DNA of 64,000 nt, from the NCBI RefSeq assembly GCF_010915705.1, contig NZ_JAAIKE010000011.1, forward strand, positions 1-64,000, read 5' to 3'. The position numbers and the translations under genes are program-made. Shown here one piece after another: positions 8,702 through 15,918 of this stretch. This DNA comes from Pseudotabrizicola algicola. Its GTDB lineage: Bacteria; Pseudomonadota; Alphaproteobacteria; Rhodobacterales; Rhodobacteraceae. The notes below the pieces were generated by a model that had not been told where the DNA came from, ran no database searches, and worked only from the letters and a program-made list of their open reading frames with translations. The first letter of the stretch is position 1. Each line of letters opens with the position of its first letter.

Positions 8702-9637
8702 ATGACGATCCACACCCACGACGACGCGTATGAACCCGCCCACACCGCATCCCAGACGGCCCATGCGCTGGAGGAGCTGCAGCTCTACGGCTACCGCCCC
8801 TTCGAAGACGAGCCCGATCCCCGCCCGATGCCCGACGCAGACCGCCTCCGGGGTGCCGTCGCCGATATCTTCGACGCCCTCGTCGCGAGCCTGGCCGACA
8901 CCCGCATGGAACCCGACCTCGAAGAAGTGCTCTGGGGCCAGGTCAACCTCTTCCACCGCGCCACCGCCCGGATCGAACGGTCGCTCGACGACAATGAGCA
9001 GGCGCAGCGCCGCCTTCAGCGCGAGCAGGACGGCTCCGAGGTGAAATCCACCGAACTTGAGCGTCTGACGGCCGAGGGCCTGACCCTCACCGAACGGCGG
9101 AACTGCATGGACATGATGCGCGATCACGCCGCCTCCGAGTTCTGGCACCACACAGGCTCGACCTGGCGGCCCCGCACCGGCTCAAAGGTGAACCATCAGC
9201 ACCTGACCGCCGCCCTGATCGACAGCCGCGACTTCCTGGCCGCCAAGCGTCGTGCCGAGACCGAGGTGATGCTCCCCGCTGGTCCCAAGGTTGCCCTCAC
9301 CGGTGGGACCGACTTCAACGATCACCGCCTGATCTGGGGCAAGCTCGATCAGGTCCGGACCAAGTATCCCGACATGGTCCTTCTCCACGGTGGTGGCGTG
9401 AAGGGCGCCGAACTCATCGCCGCCAAATGGGCCGATGCCCGGGGCGTGACGCAGGTGGCCTTCAAGCCGGACTGGACCAAGCACGCCAAGGCCGCACCCT
9501 TCAAGCGCAACGACGCCATGCTGGATGTCCTGCCCGTGGGCGTCCTCGTTTTCCCGGGCAACGGCATTCAGGAGAACCTCGCTGACAAGGCCAAGAAGCT
9601 GGGCATCCCGGTCATGAGATTCGAGAAGGGGGCGTGA
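8702..9637 (+). CDS. DUF2493 (SLOG-fold, YspA/cpYpsA-like) protein
   Basis: The 311-aa protein carries a C-terminal DUF2493 domain from about residue 197: VALTGGTDFNDHRLIW, LLHGGGVKGAE and PFKRNDAMLD. This is a Rossmann-like fold of the SLOG superfamily proposed to bind nucleotides or nucleotide-derived signals. The N-terminal 190 residues are acidic and partly helical, with no recognised domain. It is a standard companion of the Toprim and helicase/methylase genes on related plasmids; its biochemical role is unknown. The ATG at 8702 is chosen because a GGAGGC site precedes it; 8648 is an in-frame alternative. Confidence 0.8.
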   Translation: MTIHTHDDAYEPAHTASQTAHALEELQLYGYRPFEDEPDPRPMPDADRLRGAVADIFDALVASLADTRMEPDLEEVLWGQVNLFHRATARIERSLDDNEQAQRRLQREQDGSEVKSTELERLTAEGLTLTERRNCMDMMRDHAASEFWHHTGSTWRPRTGSKVNHQHLTAALIDSRDFLAAKRRAETEVMLPAGPKVALTGGTDFNDHRLIWGKLDQVRTKYPDMVLLHGGGVKGAELIAAKWADARGVTQVAFKPDWTKHAKAAPFKRNDAMLDVLPVGVLVFPGNGIQENLADKAKKLGIPVMRFEKGA

Positions 9638-9648
9638 GCCCCCTTCTC
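9623..9648. terminator. Bidirectional terminator hairpin between convergent genes
   Basis: Perfect 11-base arms GAGAAGGGGGC (9623-9633) and GCCCCCTTCTC (9638-9648) enclose a 4-base loop. The TGA stop codon of the DUF2493 gene falls in that loop. The hairpin lies between the DUF2493 gene and the convergent XRE-ImmA gene and can act in both directions. Confidence 0.75.
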
Positions 9649-9660
9649 TCAGTTAGAAGA

Positions 9661-10860
9661 TCAGCGCCGGGCGAACGGTACGACTTCTCCTGCAGGAGCG
9701 TCACTATGCGGCTTCGCGGCATCCTGCTTCAACGATAGTTGGACAACGCTAGCTTCTTGCCGGTTGAACCACCCTGGTGGAAGCCCGGTCAGGTTCTCGA
9801 TGTCGCCTGGATGCATTGTGAACTCGACGGCAAGCAAATCTTCCTTGGTCCGAGTTCCGGATTCGACGATCAGGCTAAGCGCGTTGCGCAAGACCGCCGG
9901 CTCGGGAACTGGCCACTCGCGATCCAGCGGCTCCACCTTGTTCCAGCCGTTCGCTGAATAGCTCTTGTAGAGCTGCGTGCCGTAGTGCTCCGGGATGACT
10001 TCGAGGTCCAGAAGCCGCCTGATTTGCGCCTTCACTGAAACCCGCCACCGCTCTTTTACGGACAGGAGCCCTGCCAAAGAATAATGCTGCACTTCATGCA
10101 CGAAGGTCGTCTCGGGCATTAGGAATGCACTGGCAAAACGGAAAGCCTGACGTTCGATCTCTTTGAGATCGGACTTCAGCTCTTCGTGCCTAACCCCCTT
10201 GTGCAGGATCGCATGACCAAGTTCGTGTGCGGCGTCCATTTGACGACGAGGCAGGGACATCTTGTCAGTCGCGAGCATGATATGCGGGCGTTCGTCACCC
10301 AGTGACCAGCTGCATAGCCCGTCCAGCTTCGACGTTCCCATCTCGATGGAGCCAACCACACAGCCGACTCGTTCAAGCAACGCCACCATGTCGATGATCG
10401 GACCTTGGCCAAGCCGCCAATGGGATCGCAATTCCTGTGCGATGCCCTCGATGTCTTCATCACGCAGTTGGCGATAGGCTAGACCCTTCATGACATCAGG
10501 AATGTCGACCGCCGGAAAATCCACATAATGCTGCAAGACCGCAGAGATTTCCTGCAGCCACTGCATCTGGGCGTCCTGGTACGACGTGTCGCGCTTCAGG
10601 GCACTGGAGAGCGAGCGAGAAAACATCGGGTGTTCACTGGTATGGACAGGTCGCAGAAAATACTCCCTACGCACACGAAGTTCACGCGCCAGGGCGGTGA
10701 GCGCCTCTGCATCGGGAGCATGGGTGCCGCTTTCCCAGCGTGACACTGCACTGGGTGAAACCCCAATCATTTGTGCAAGCTCCTTCATGCTCAAAATTCG
10801 CCGAGCAGCCCGCACTTCCGCTAGGCGTTCTGGCACGAAGCCAGGCGTTCCTACGCGCAT
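9661..10860 (-). CDS. XRE HTH fused to an ImmA/IrrE-type metallopeptidase domain
   Basis: The 399-aa protein starts with an XRE/Cro helix-turn-helix (about residues 11-65: ERLAEVRAARRILSMKELAQ, VSPSAVSRWESG). An ImmA/IrrE-type peptidase domain follows, with the zinc motif AHELGHAILH near residue 214 and a downstream RQAFRFASAFLMP helix. Proteins of this kind sense a signal and cleave or control repressors, often in phages, mobile elements and defence operons. Here HTH and peptidase are in one chain. It lies 32 bases downstream of an unknown gene on the same strand and probably shares its promoter. Confidence 0.85.
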   Translation of the reverse strand: MRVGTPGFVPERLAEVRAARRILSMKELAQMIGVSPSAVSRWESGTHAPDAEALTALARELRVRREYFLRPVHTSEHPMFSRSLSSALKRDTSYQDAQMQWLQEISAVLQHYVDFPAVDIPDVMKGLAYRQLRDEDIEGIAQELRSHWRLGQGPIIDMVALLERVGCVVGSIEMGTSKLDGLCSWSLGDERPHIMLATDKMSLPRRQMDAAHELGHAILHKGVRHEELKSDLKEIERQAFRFASAFLMPETTFVHEVQHYSLAGLLSVKERWRVSVKAQIRRLLDLEVIPEHYGTQLYKSYSANGWNKVEPLDREWPVPEPAVLRNALSLIVESGTRTKEDLLAVEFTMHPGDIENLTGLPPGWFNRQEASVVQLSLKQDAAKPHSDAPAGEVVPFARR

Positions 10861-10892
10861 TCAATCCTCCCGCCGGTATCGCAAGAAACCGA

Positions 10893-11594
10893 TCATGCCT
10901 TCCCTGTTTCGTCGTCCACCTCCGGCGGCGACTCGGGGGGGACAAACGGTTTCACCTTCGCCTTCAAGCGCACCAGCCCGGTCTCGGACGGCGACACAAT
11001 CGAAGCGGGGACCGGTTCAGCGGCATCGGCATCATCAGCAAGGAACTTGTCAAGGCGTTCGTAAAACAGAAACTGCTCGTAGATCGCATCAATCACGCCA
11101 ATCGCAATCTCATCCAGTTTGCCAGACTGTTCGCGGTCACGTGCAACCAAGAAGAGGACGAAGATATCCCCGGGCTTCGGGCCGCTGCCGTCGAAGTCAA
11201 AACTTGGGGTCAGATTGAAGTTCAGCGTCACACCGGCCAGACGGGAACGGTTCTTGTTCGGCAACTTGCTGCGTTCGGGCATCGCGGCGAGGCCAAAGAT
11301 GACACCCGGGCCATCACCGCCGAACCGCATGAACGGCTGGAAGATCTTCAGGCTGCTGTTCGGGATGACACCACCAACAAGCGGCTGACCGCCGAAAAGG
11401 ACGCAGACCTCTTCGAAGCCTTGCTCCACCATCCGAAAACGCGCCTGGCCTTCGAGTTCGCGCGCGCGCTTCTTGTCCAGCCCAGCATGGTCGCGCACCA
11501 GCAGGGAAGCCTTCAACGTTTCCGCCCGCGTCCGATCCTCCAACGCGAGGATCAGGCCGCGTTTCAGAAGATGTTTCCAATCGAAGTCTGCCAT
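10893..11594 (-). CDS. Unknown 233-aa protein co-transcribed with the XRE-ImmA gene
   Basis: I do not recognise this family. The protein begins MADFDWKHLLKRGLIL and has no signal peptide or membrane segment. Its central region (FQPFMRFGGDGPGVIFGLA, then GVTLNFNLTPSFDFDG and DIFVLFLVARD) looks like mixed beta-strand structure, and the last 40 residues are Pro/Glu/Asp-rich. A promoter with 17-base spacing lies upstream. Because it shares an operon with an XRE-ImmA protein, it may be a stress or defence effector, or the partner controlled by that protein. This is inference from context only. Confidence 0.65.
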   Translation of the reverse strand: MADFDWKHLLKRGLILALEDRTRAETLKASLLVRDHAGLDKKRARELEGQARFRMVEQGFEEVCVLFGGQPLVGGVIPNSSLKIFQPFMRFGGDGPGVIFGLAAMPERSKLPNKNRSRLAGVTLNFNLTPSFDFDGSGPKPGDIFVLFLVARDREQSGKLDEIAIGVIDAIYEQFLFYERLDKFLADDADAAEPVPASIVSPSETGLVRLKAKVKPFVPPESPPEVDDETGKA

Positions 11595-11637
11595 TCGAGC
11601 ACCCGTTCGCGCGATTCTGTGATTGCGTTATGAAGGA

Positions 11638-11666
11638 AAGATATGCCATTTTTTTGCGTAAAGCAA
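11638..11666 (-). promoter_or_regulatory. Promoter of the unknown/XRE-ImmA operon
   Basis: On the minus strand TTGCTT (11661-11666) and TATCTT (11638-11643) are separated by 17 bases, followed about 44 bases later by the ATG at 11594. The spacer holds an A-tract. Confidence 0.5.
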
Positions 11667-11961
11667 GGGAGCGCACGGGCGGGTCACACATCAAGTCTGA
11701 GTCTGGCGCGCCCAAAGTGCCAAGATATAGGCATCCTAGTGAGATTTGCGCTATTTGTTGTGCTCTGCGGTTGGTTTACGCCCTTTCAGTTTGGTTGGGG
11801 GCCGAGGCTCACTCTGAAGCCGCCAGACTTCACCCCTCCAAGCATTTCAGTTGTCCGTCGGCTGGAATGAAATAGACACCGCGCCGACGCGTTGTCAGCA
11901 ATTCTTTCAAACGGGGGAGGCATATCTTTGGGGGTAGTCCGACCGCCCCCGTTCCCCGCGT
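11667..11961. other. Intergenic stretch without a supported gene
   Basis: This segment lies between the operon promoter and the H-NS gene. It is less GC-rich than its surroundings. Two overlapping short plus-strand frames have no ribosome-binding site or recognisable sequence and are treated as chance. Confidence 0.4.
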
Positions 11962-12282
11962 TCAGCCGAGCAGGTCATCGGGGTTATTGCCTGGATCGAC
12001 ATGGGCGGCAAACCAGCCCGGCTTGCGTCCCCGCCCGGACCAGGTGAGGGTCGGGTTCTCCGGATGTCGGAAGGTTTTAGTCGAGGGCGACCGCTTGCGT
12101 TTCGGCTCCCCCAGTCCTGCCAGTTCGGCAAGAGTGAAGCCGAGCTCTTTGGCGAGCATCTCGACCTTTTCGCGGGCCTCCGCCTTTTGCCGTACTTCGA
12201 AGGTGGAAATGGCCTTGGCCACGGACTTCTGCAAATCGCGCAGTTCTGCGAGCGACATGGCCGCCAGGTTGAAATCAGGCAT
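11962..12282 (-). CDS. H-NS family (HvrA/Spb-like) nucleoid protein
   Basis: The 106-aa protein has the H-NS layout of alphaproteobacteria: an N-terminal helical oligomerisation region (LAELRDLQKSVAKAISTFEV, then a charged coiled coil), a Lys/Arg-rich linker (KRKRSPS) and a C-terminal DNA-binding block with NPTLTWSGRGRKPGWF. The GRGRKP loop is the AT-rich minor-groove hook of the family. Plasmid-borne H-NS proteins typically silence horizontally acquired AT-rich genes and lower the fitness cost of the plasmid. The start MPDFNL at 12282 is chosen because upstream in-frame sequence is low-complexity; a longer frame to 12423 exists. Confidence 0.9.
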   Translation of the reverse strand: MPDFNLAAMSLAELRDLQKSVAKAISTFEVRQKAEAREKVEMLAKELGFTLAELAGLGEPKRKRSPSTKTFRHPENPTLTWSGRGRKPGWFAAHVDPGNNPDDLLG

Positions 12283-12709
12283 CGGGTGCTCCGGTTGATT
12301 CAATACCGCAGGCGTAGTCGTGCCGAGCCCGCGCGGCAGGAGACGAGCGGGGCAGGGGGCTTGGGTAGGGGGCGTGGTGATCCCATGCTCCATTCCCGGG
12401 ATGGTTCCTCCTGGGCCTGACATTGCCGGAGGAGATCGGTCTGAGCGTGTCTGCTTGGGTTTCTCCCCCTGTGATCCGGCTGAGGCACCTCCCCTTCGAC
12501 TGACAATCCCCTAAGTCTGTTCGGTTTCCTGCCCGCAACCCCAACTCCTGCCCTGGCCGTGTTGGCCGCAAAGCGTCCTGCCCGCGCCACCCCGGGCCCT
12601 CGGGGGTTTCCGTCTGGTCCATGGCCCAGCCGTGCGGACGTCTCCCGACAGGCTTCTGACGGGTCTTGTCGAAGGGATGGTCCCTTCAGCGAAATCTAGG
12701 AGAACCACC
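12283..12709. other. Divergent regulatory region between hns-like and ssb genes
   Basis: No gene is supported in this 427-base gap. It must hold the promoters of the two divergent genes. The clearest element is a perfect inverted repeat GAAGGGA-TGG-TCCCTTC (12671-12687), 22 bases before the ssb start. A GC hairpin CCCCGGGCCCTCGGGG lies around 12593-12608. A ribosome-binding site (AGGAGA) precedes ssb. Confidence 0.5.
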
Positions 12710-13114
12710 ATGCAGAACATCGTCATCCTCGCCGGCAACATCGGTCAGGCCCCGGAAGCCCGCACCACGCAAGGCGGCACGAAGATCACCCACTTCACCC
12801 TCGCCACCTCGCGCCCCCGCCTCTCGGAAGACCGCGCGGTCCGCGACGAGCACGGCTACCGTGTGATGGACACCGAATGGCATCGCATCACATGCTTCAA
12901 CGGGCTCGGCAAGTCGGTCGCCGAGAACTGCGAGAAGGGCATGAAGGTCCTGGTCCAGGGCCGCATCCACTACACGAAGTGGACCGATGCGGCGGGCGTC
13001 GACCGCTACGGCTGCGAAATCATTGCCGAGAAGGTCGACTTCCTCAGCCGCCCCAAGGCGACCGAGGGCGATGCTCCCGAACTGGTCGATCGCGACGACG
13101 AAATCCCGTTCTGA
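12710..13114 (+). CDS. ssb: Single-stranded DNA-binding protein
   Basis: This 134-aa OB-fold protein binds single-stranded DNA during replication and plasmid transfer. The SSB pattern is clear: IVILAGNIGQAPEART at the N terminus, FTLATSR, the WHRITCFN core, KGMKVLVQGRIHYTKW and CEIIAEKVDFL. The C terminus ends DRDDEIPF, the acidic aromatic tail by which SSB recruits partner proteins. It is typical of plasmid-encoded copies. The start is supported by AGGAGA and by alignment to the family N terminus. A terminator follows. Confidence 0.95.
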   Translation: MQNIVILAGNIGQAPEARTTQGGTKITHFTLATSRPRLSEDRAVRDEHGYRVMDTEWHRITCFNGLGKSVAENCEKGMKVLVQGRIHYTKWTDAAGVDRYGCEIIAEKVDFLSRPKATEGDAPELVDRDDEIPF

Positions 13115-13136
13115 TGAACGGGGTCTCCCCTCTCGG

Positions 13137-13164
13137 GCCCGGCGCGGAAACCCGCCGGGCTTTG
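13137..13164 (+). terminator. Rho-independent terminator after ssb
   Basis: GCCCGGCG (13137-13144) and CGCCGGGC (13153-13160) form an 8-base stem with an 8-base loop, followed by TTTG. It lies 23 bases after the ssb stop. Confidence 0.65.
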
Positions 13165-13221
13165 AATTGTCCGACGCAGTTGCGGCCGATAGATAGTAGC
13201 TATGTTTTAGCTATTCTTTAC

Positions 13222-13250
13222 TTGACAGATGAATGCGAAACAGCTAGAAA
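13222..13250 (+). promoter_or_regulatory. Promoter and possible operator of the RHH-GNAT-XRE-ImmA operon
   Basis: TTGACA (13222-13227) is followed after 17 bases by TAGAAA (13245-13250), 23 bases before the ATG at 13274. Just upstream the palindrome TAGCTA occurs twice, at 13197-13202 and 13208-13213 (11-base spacing), with AGCTAG again at 13242. This arrangement suits autoregulation by the RHH protein encoded first in the operon. Confidence 0.55.
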
Positions 13251-13273
13251 ACATGCGTTCAATGAGGATCGAC

Positions 13274-13483
13274 ATGAGCAAGAAGACCATGACGCTCAAC
13301 CTCACGGAGGCTGAGATGAGCGCCCTAGAGGCCTTGTGCGCCAAGAAGGATCTCAGCAAGACCGGCCTGATGCGGCAGGCGCTGCGACTTTACCAGATGA
13401 TCGACACCCGGGTGGAGCGTGGCGGCAAGCTATACTTCGAGGACGACCAGACCAGAGAGAAGTCGGAGATCATGATGCTATGA
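13274..13483 (+). CDS. Ribbon-helix-helix protein, possible antitoxin
   Basis: The 69-aa product (MSKKTMTLNLTEAEMSALEA...) has the MetJ/Arc ribbon-helix-helix pattern: a short strand TMTLNLTE, helix AEMSALEALCAKK and a second helix SKTGLMRQALRLYQMID. RHH proteins usually repress their own operon and many are antitoxins. The start at 13274 is preferred because GAGG sits 6 bases upstream and the promoter is 23 bases away; an upstream ATG at 13229 lies inside the promoter. The stop overlaps the start of the GNAT gene (ATGA), the classical order of antitoxin before toxin. The antitoxin role is inference. Confidence 0.65.
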   Translation: MSKKTMTLNLTEAEMSALEALCAKKDLSKTGLMRQALRLYQMIDTRVERGGKLYFEDDQTREKSEIMML

Positions 13484-14103
13484 CATCGTATTCCGTCTTT
13501 ATCATTGATGTGTCCTCACGGCAGCCAGTTGAGGCTGAATTGCTCGATACGATCGGCGAACGACAGCTGTTGGATTGGCAATTCCAGTGGCGAAGAACCC
13601 TGGAGGGCTATCTCCGGCGGCTTGCCGACAATGGGGTAACCCGGCAGGGTCTCGACTGGCCGCAGAGCTGGCATTGGGACTGGCGCGCAAAGATCGACGA
13701 AGTGCGCGGACTGCTCGGCCACACGGGTTACAGCGTCGTATGCCGGGATGTGACCCAGGGCATGATGCGGCTCGATCTGGCGAGCCGCATGGCGCGCCTC
13801 GACGATCAGATGGGCAAGCCGCTGGTTTATGTCGACTACCTCGAAATCGCTCCCTGGAACTGGAACGAACCCTATGCCGATCCACCGCTTTATCGCGGCA
13901 TTGGTCAGGTGCTAATCCGAACCGCAATCCAGAGGAGCTTCGACGAAGGCTTCCACGGTCGTGTCGGCCTTCATTCCTTGCCGCAGGCGGTCACCTTCTA
14001 CGAGCGCTGCGGCTTCATCAATCTTGGCACCAATCCGAATGAATATCGTGGGCTGCTACCCTATTTCGAGATCACGACGGAGCGAGCCAGGACGTTCTTA
14101 TGA
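13480..14103 (+). CDS. GNAT-fold acetyltransferase-like protein, possible toxin
   Basis: The 207-aa protein has a C-terminal GNAT-like core: VDYLEIAPWNW (beta4 region), YRGIGQVLIRTAIQRS (the R/Q-x-x-G-x-G/A acetyl-CoA pyrophosphate loop and helix) and SLPQAVTFYERCGF (the final beta-bulge typical of N-acetyltransferases). The N-terminal 100 residues are not recognised. It is coupled by a 4-base overlap to the RHH gene. This matches RHH-GNAT toxin-antitoxin pairs such as TacAT/AtaRT, whose toxins acetylate aminoacyl-tRNA. This protein is longer than those toxins, so a different substrate is possible. Confidence 0.65.
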   Translation: MTSYSVFIIDVSSRQPVEAELLDTIGERQLLDWQFQWRRTLEGYLRRLADNGVTRQGLDWPQSWHWDWRAKIDEVRGLLGHTGYSVVCRDVTQGMMRLDLASRMARLDDQMGKPLVYVDYLEIAPWNWNEPYADPPLYRGIGQVLIRTAIQRSFDEGFHGRVGLHSLPQAVTFYERCGFINLGTNPNEYRGLLPYFEITTERARTFL

Positions 14104-14114
14104 GGAGAAGCGCA

Positions 14115-14594
14115 ATGACCTACAGCACGACTGCTGACTGGGCCCTCGCCAGGGCGGCGCTCGATGAGACGTCGACGCCCGGCGCAGGCCCCCTTTCCGC
14201 CCGTCCCCATGTGCCGGACGAAACCTTTTGGCTCCGCGGCGAAGAAACCCGTCTGGCCTTCGCCCGCTTTGTCAACATGGCGCGTCGCCAGCGTGGCTGG
14301 TCGATCGAAAAGCTCGCCGATGACGCCCATATCGAGGTCGGCGAGCTGATGAGCATCGAGCAGGACGGCGGTCACGAGCCGGAGCTGCGCACGATCTGGC
14401 GGCTGTCCGAGGTCTTCGATGTATCGCAGGCTCGACTGATGGAGCTGGCGGGGCTGGCTTCGCCGAAGGACACACATGCCATGGAGGAAGCTGTCCGTTA
14501 TGCGGCACGGTCTACGGCCATCACAGCCCTGACAGCCGAGGAGCAGGCCGCCTTTGACGGCCTCGTTTCCGTTCTGCGCGACAAGGCGAAGTAA
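14115..14594 (+). CDS. XRE-family HTH regulator with N-terminal extension
   Basis: The 159-aa protein has an XRE/Cro helix-turn-helix at about residues 50-105 (FVNMARRQRGWSIEKLADDA, VGELMSIEQDG, LSEVFDVSQARLMELAG), preceded by an unusual 45-residue extension. It lies between the GNAT gene and an ImmA/IrrE peptidase gene. In related XRE/ImmA pairs the peptidase inactivates the XRE repressor on stress. The ATG at 14115 is chosen because GAGGAG precedes it by 7 bases; an ATG at 14100 overlaps the GNAT stop. Confidence 0.8.
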   Translation: MTYSTTADWALARAALDETSTPGAGPLSARPHVPDETFWLRGEETRLAFARFVNMARRQRGWSIEKLADDAHIEVGELMSIEQDGGHEPELRTIWRLSEVFDVSQARLMELAGLASPKDTHAMEEAVRYAARSTAITALTAEEQAAFDGLVSVLRDKAK

Positions 14595-14623
14595 CGGGCG
14601 GCCGGCGGCCTGGGGAATTGACG

Positions 14624-15559
14624 ATGGCTCGGAACTACATCCTGAGACGCAAAACACAGCAGGAAATCGACGAACGCGTCGAGCGCGTCTTGGCGCGTCT
14701 CGGGAATCCCGAACCACCGCTCGACCTCCGGGTCGTCCGCGATCTGCTGTCGCTCGATCTGACCTATTTCCGGAAAGACGATCCCTCGCTTGCTGATGAG
14801 GTTATCAGCCGCATGCGCATGGCGAGCAAGCAGATCATCCGGCGTCCTATGCTCTTCTTCGAGGCTGTCGCCAAATTCGATTTGCGGGCACTCTATCTAC
14901 CTGACAACAAGCGTATTCTGCTCGATCAGTCGCAACCCGAACTGAAGCACCGCTGGCACGAGGCGCACGAGATCGGCCACAGTATCATCCCCTGGCATGA
15001 AGGGGCTATGCTCGGCGACGATCGCTTCACCCTGAACCAGAACTGCCATGACCAAGTTGAGGCCGAAGCCAATTTCGCGGCCAGTCGACTGCTTTTCCTC
15101 CGGGACCGCTTCACCGTCGAAGCCCGCGACCACGCACCCTCCATCGAAGCCGTGCGCGCGCTCAAGCCGGTCTTTGGCAACACCTACACCACGACATTTT
15201 GGCGCTCTATTGAGACTTGGGGCGCGTCTGTACCGATTGTCGGCATGATTTCCGACCATCCGCACCCGGTGCGTCGATCGGCCGATTTCGATGCGGCCAC
15301 TCCCTGCGAACATTTGGTGCGCTCGCCGGCCTTTGCCGCCGGCTTCAGCGGGGTCGACGAAGTCGAGGTTTTCGAGCTCGTCTCCGGCTATTGCCAGCCA
15401 CGTCGGGCCGGTCCGCTCGGCGAAGCCGAAATTGTGCTCACCGACGACAATGGCGATGCCCACGTCTTCCGCTTCGAGAGTTTCAGCAACAGCTACCAGG
15501 CGCTCACTCTCGGGGTCTATCAACGTCCCCACGCGCCGTTGGTCCGTTTCGGCACCTGA
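14624..15559 (+). CDS. ImmA/IrrE-family metallopeptidase
   Basis: This 311-aa protein carries the zinc peptidase signature WHEAHEIGHSIIPWH (HEIGH at about residues 115-119) and a downstream EAEANFAASRLLF helix that supplies the third metal ligand. ImmA/IrrE peptidases cleave or displace XRE-type repressors in response to DNA damage or phage signals. It follows the XRE gene by 29 bases and is probably its partner. The C-terminal 140 residues resemble the sensor region of IrrE-like proteins only loosely. ATG 14624 is preferred over the TTG at 14618. Its last 40 bases overlap the convergent DUF6527 gene. Confidence 0.82.
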   Translation: MARNYILRRKTQQEIDERVERVLARLGNPEPPLDLRVVRDLLSLDLTYFRKDDPSLADEVISRMRMASKQIIRRPMLFFEAVAKFDLRALYLPDNKRILLDQSQPELKHRWHEAHEIGHSIIPWHEGAMLGDDRFTLNQNCHDQVEAEANFAASRLLFLRDRFTVEARDHAPSIEAVRALKPVFGNTYTTTFWRSIETWGASVPIVGMISDHPHPVRRSADFDAATPCEHLVRSPAFAAGFSGVDEVEVFELVSGYCQPRRAGPLGEAEIVLTDDNGDAHVFRFESFSNSYQALTLGVYQRPHAPLVRFGT

Positions 15560-15918
15560 CGGTGACCGCTATCGTGACACCAATGGACTTGGCCCCGCTT
15601 GACCCAGAAGTGGCAGCGGCAGGCATTGAGCTGGCGCACTGAGGGTTCGATGGTCGGCCGCAGCAGCCAGTCGAAACGCACCGCCCAACGGGGTCGCCGC
15701 GCCTGGTTCAGGGAGAGCTGAATCTTCTCGCCGCACCCTCCCGGACAGCGGAAACAGGCCCATTTATCGAGGGTGCCATCACGCACGACGACCAGTGACC
15801 CCGTCTGGAGCTGGTCCGGTGATGGATGCCGGGGGCTGACCCGCGCGACCAGATCGGTGCGACCGATCAACCGGCACCGCTCGGCAGTCCAGCGGCAAAG
15901 GTGGCTAAAGATGCGCAT
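15520..15918 (-). CDS. DUF6527 zinc-ribbon-like protein of the ubiquitin-like operon
   Basis: The 132-aa protein matches the DUF6527 pattern as I know it: GSLVVVRDG, KWACFRCPGGCGEKIQLSL, RRPRWAVRFDW, RPTIEPSVRQL and CRCHFWVKRGQVHWC. Cysteines at 55, 58 and 62 and at 100, 102 and 114, with His103, could form a zinc site. DUF6527 genes recur beside multiubiquitin/E2/ThiF-JAB genes, and their molecular role is unknown; target recognition or an E3-like function is possible. The start overlaps the E1-JAB stop (TGATG), so it is the last gene of that operon. Its 3-prime end overlaps the convergent ImmA gene by 40 bases. Confidence 0.78.
   Translation of the reverse strand: MRIFSHLCRWTAERCRLIGRTDLVARVSPRHPSPDQLQTGSLVVVRDGTLDKWACFRCPGGCGEKIQLSLNQARRPRWAVRFDWLLRPTIEPSVRQLNACRCHFWVKRGQVHWCHDSGHRQVPKRTNGAWGR

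Noticed and set aside
11630-11875. Two overlapping plus-strand frames upstream of the unknown/XRE-ImmA operon
   Set aside because: They lie on the likely promoter, overlap each other in different frames and have no supporting signals.
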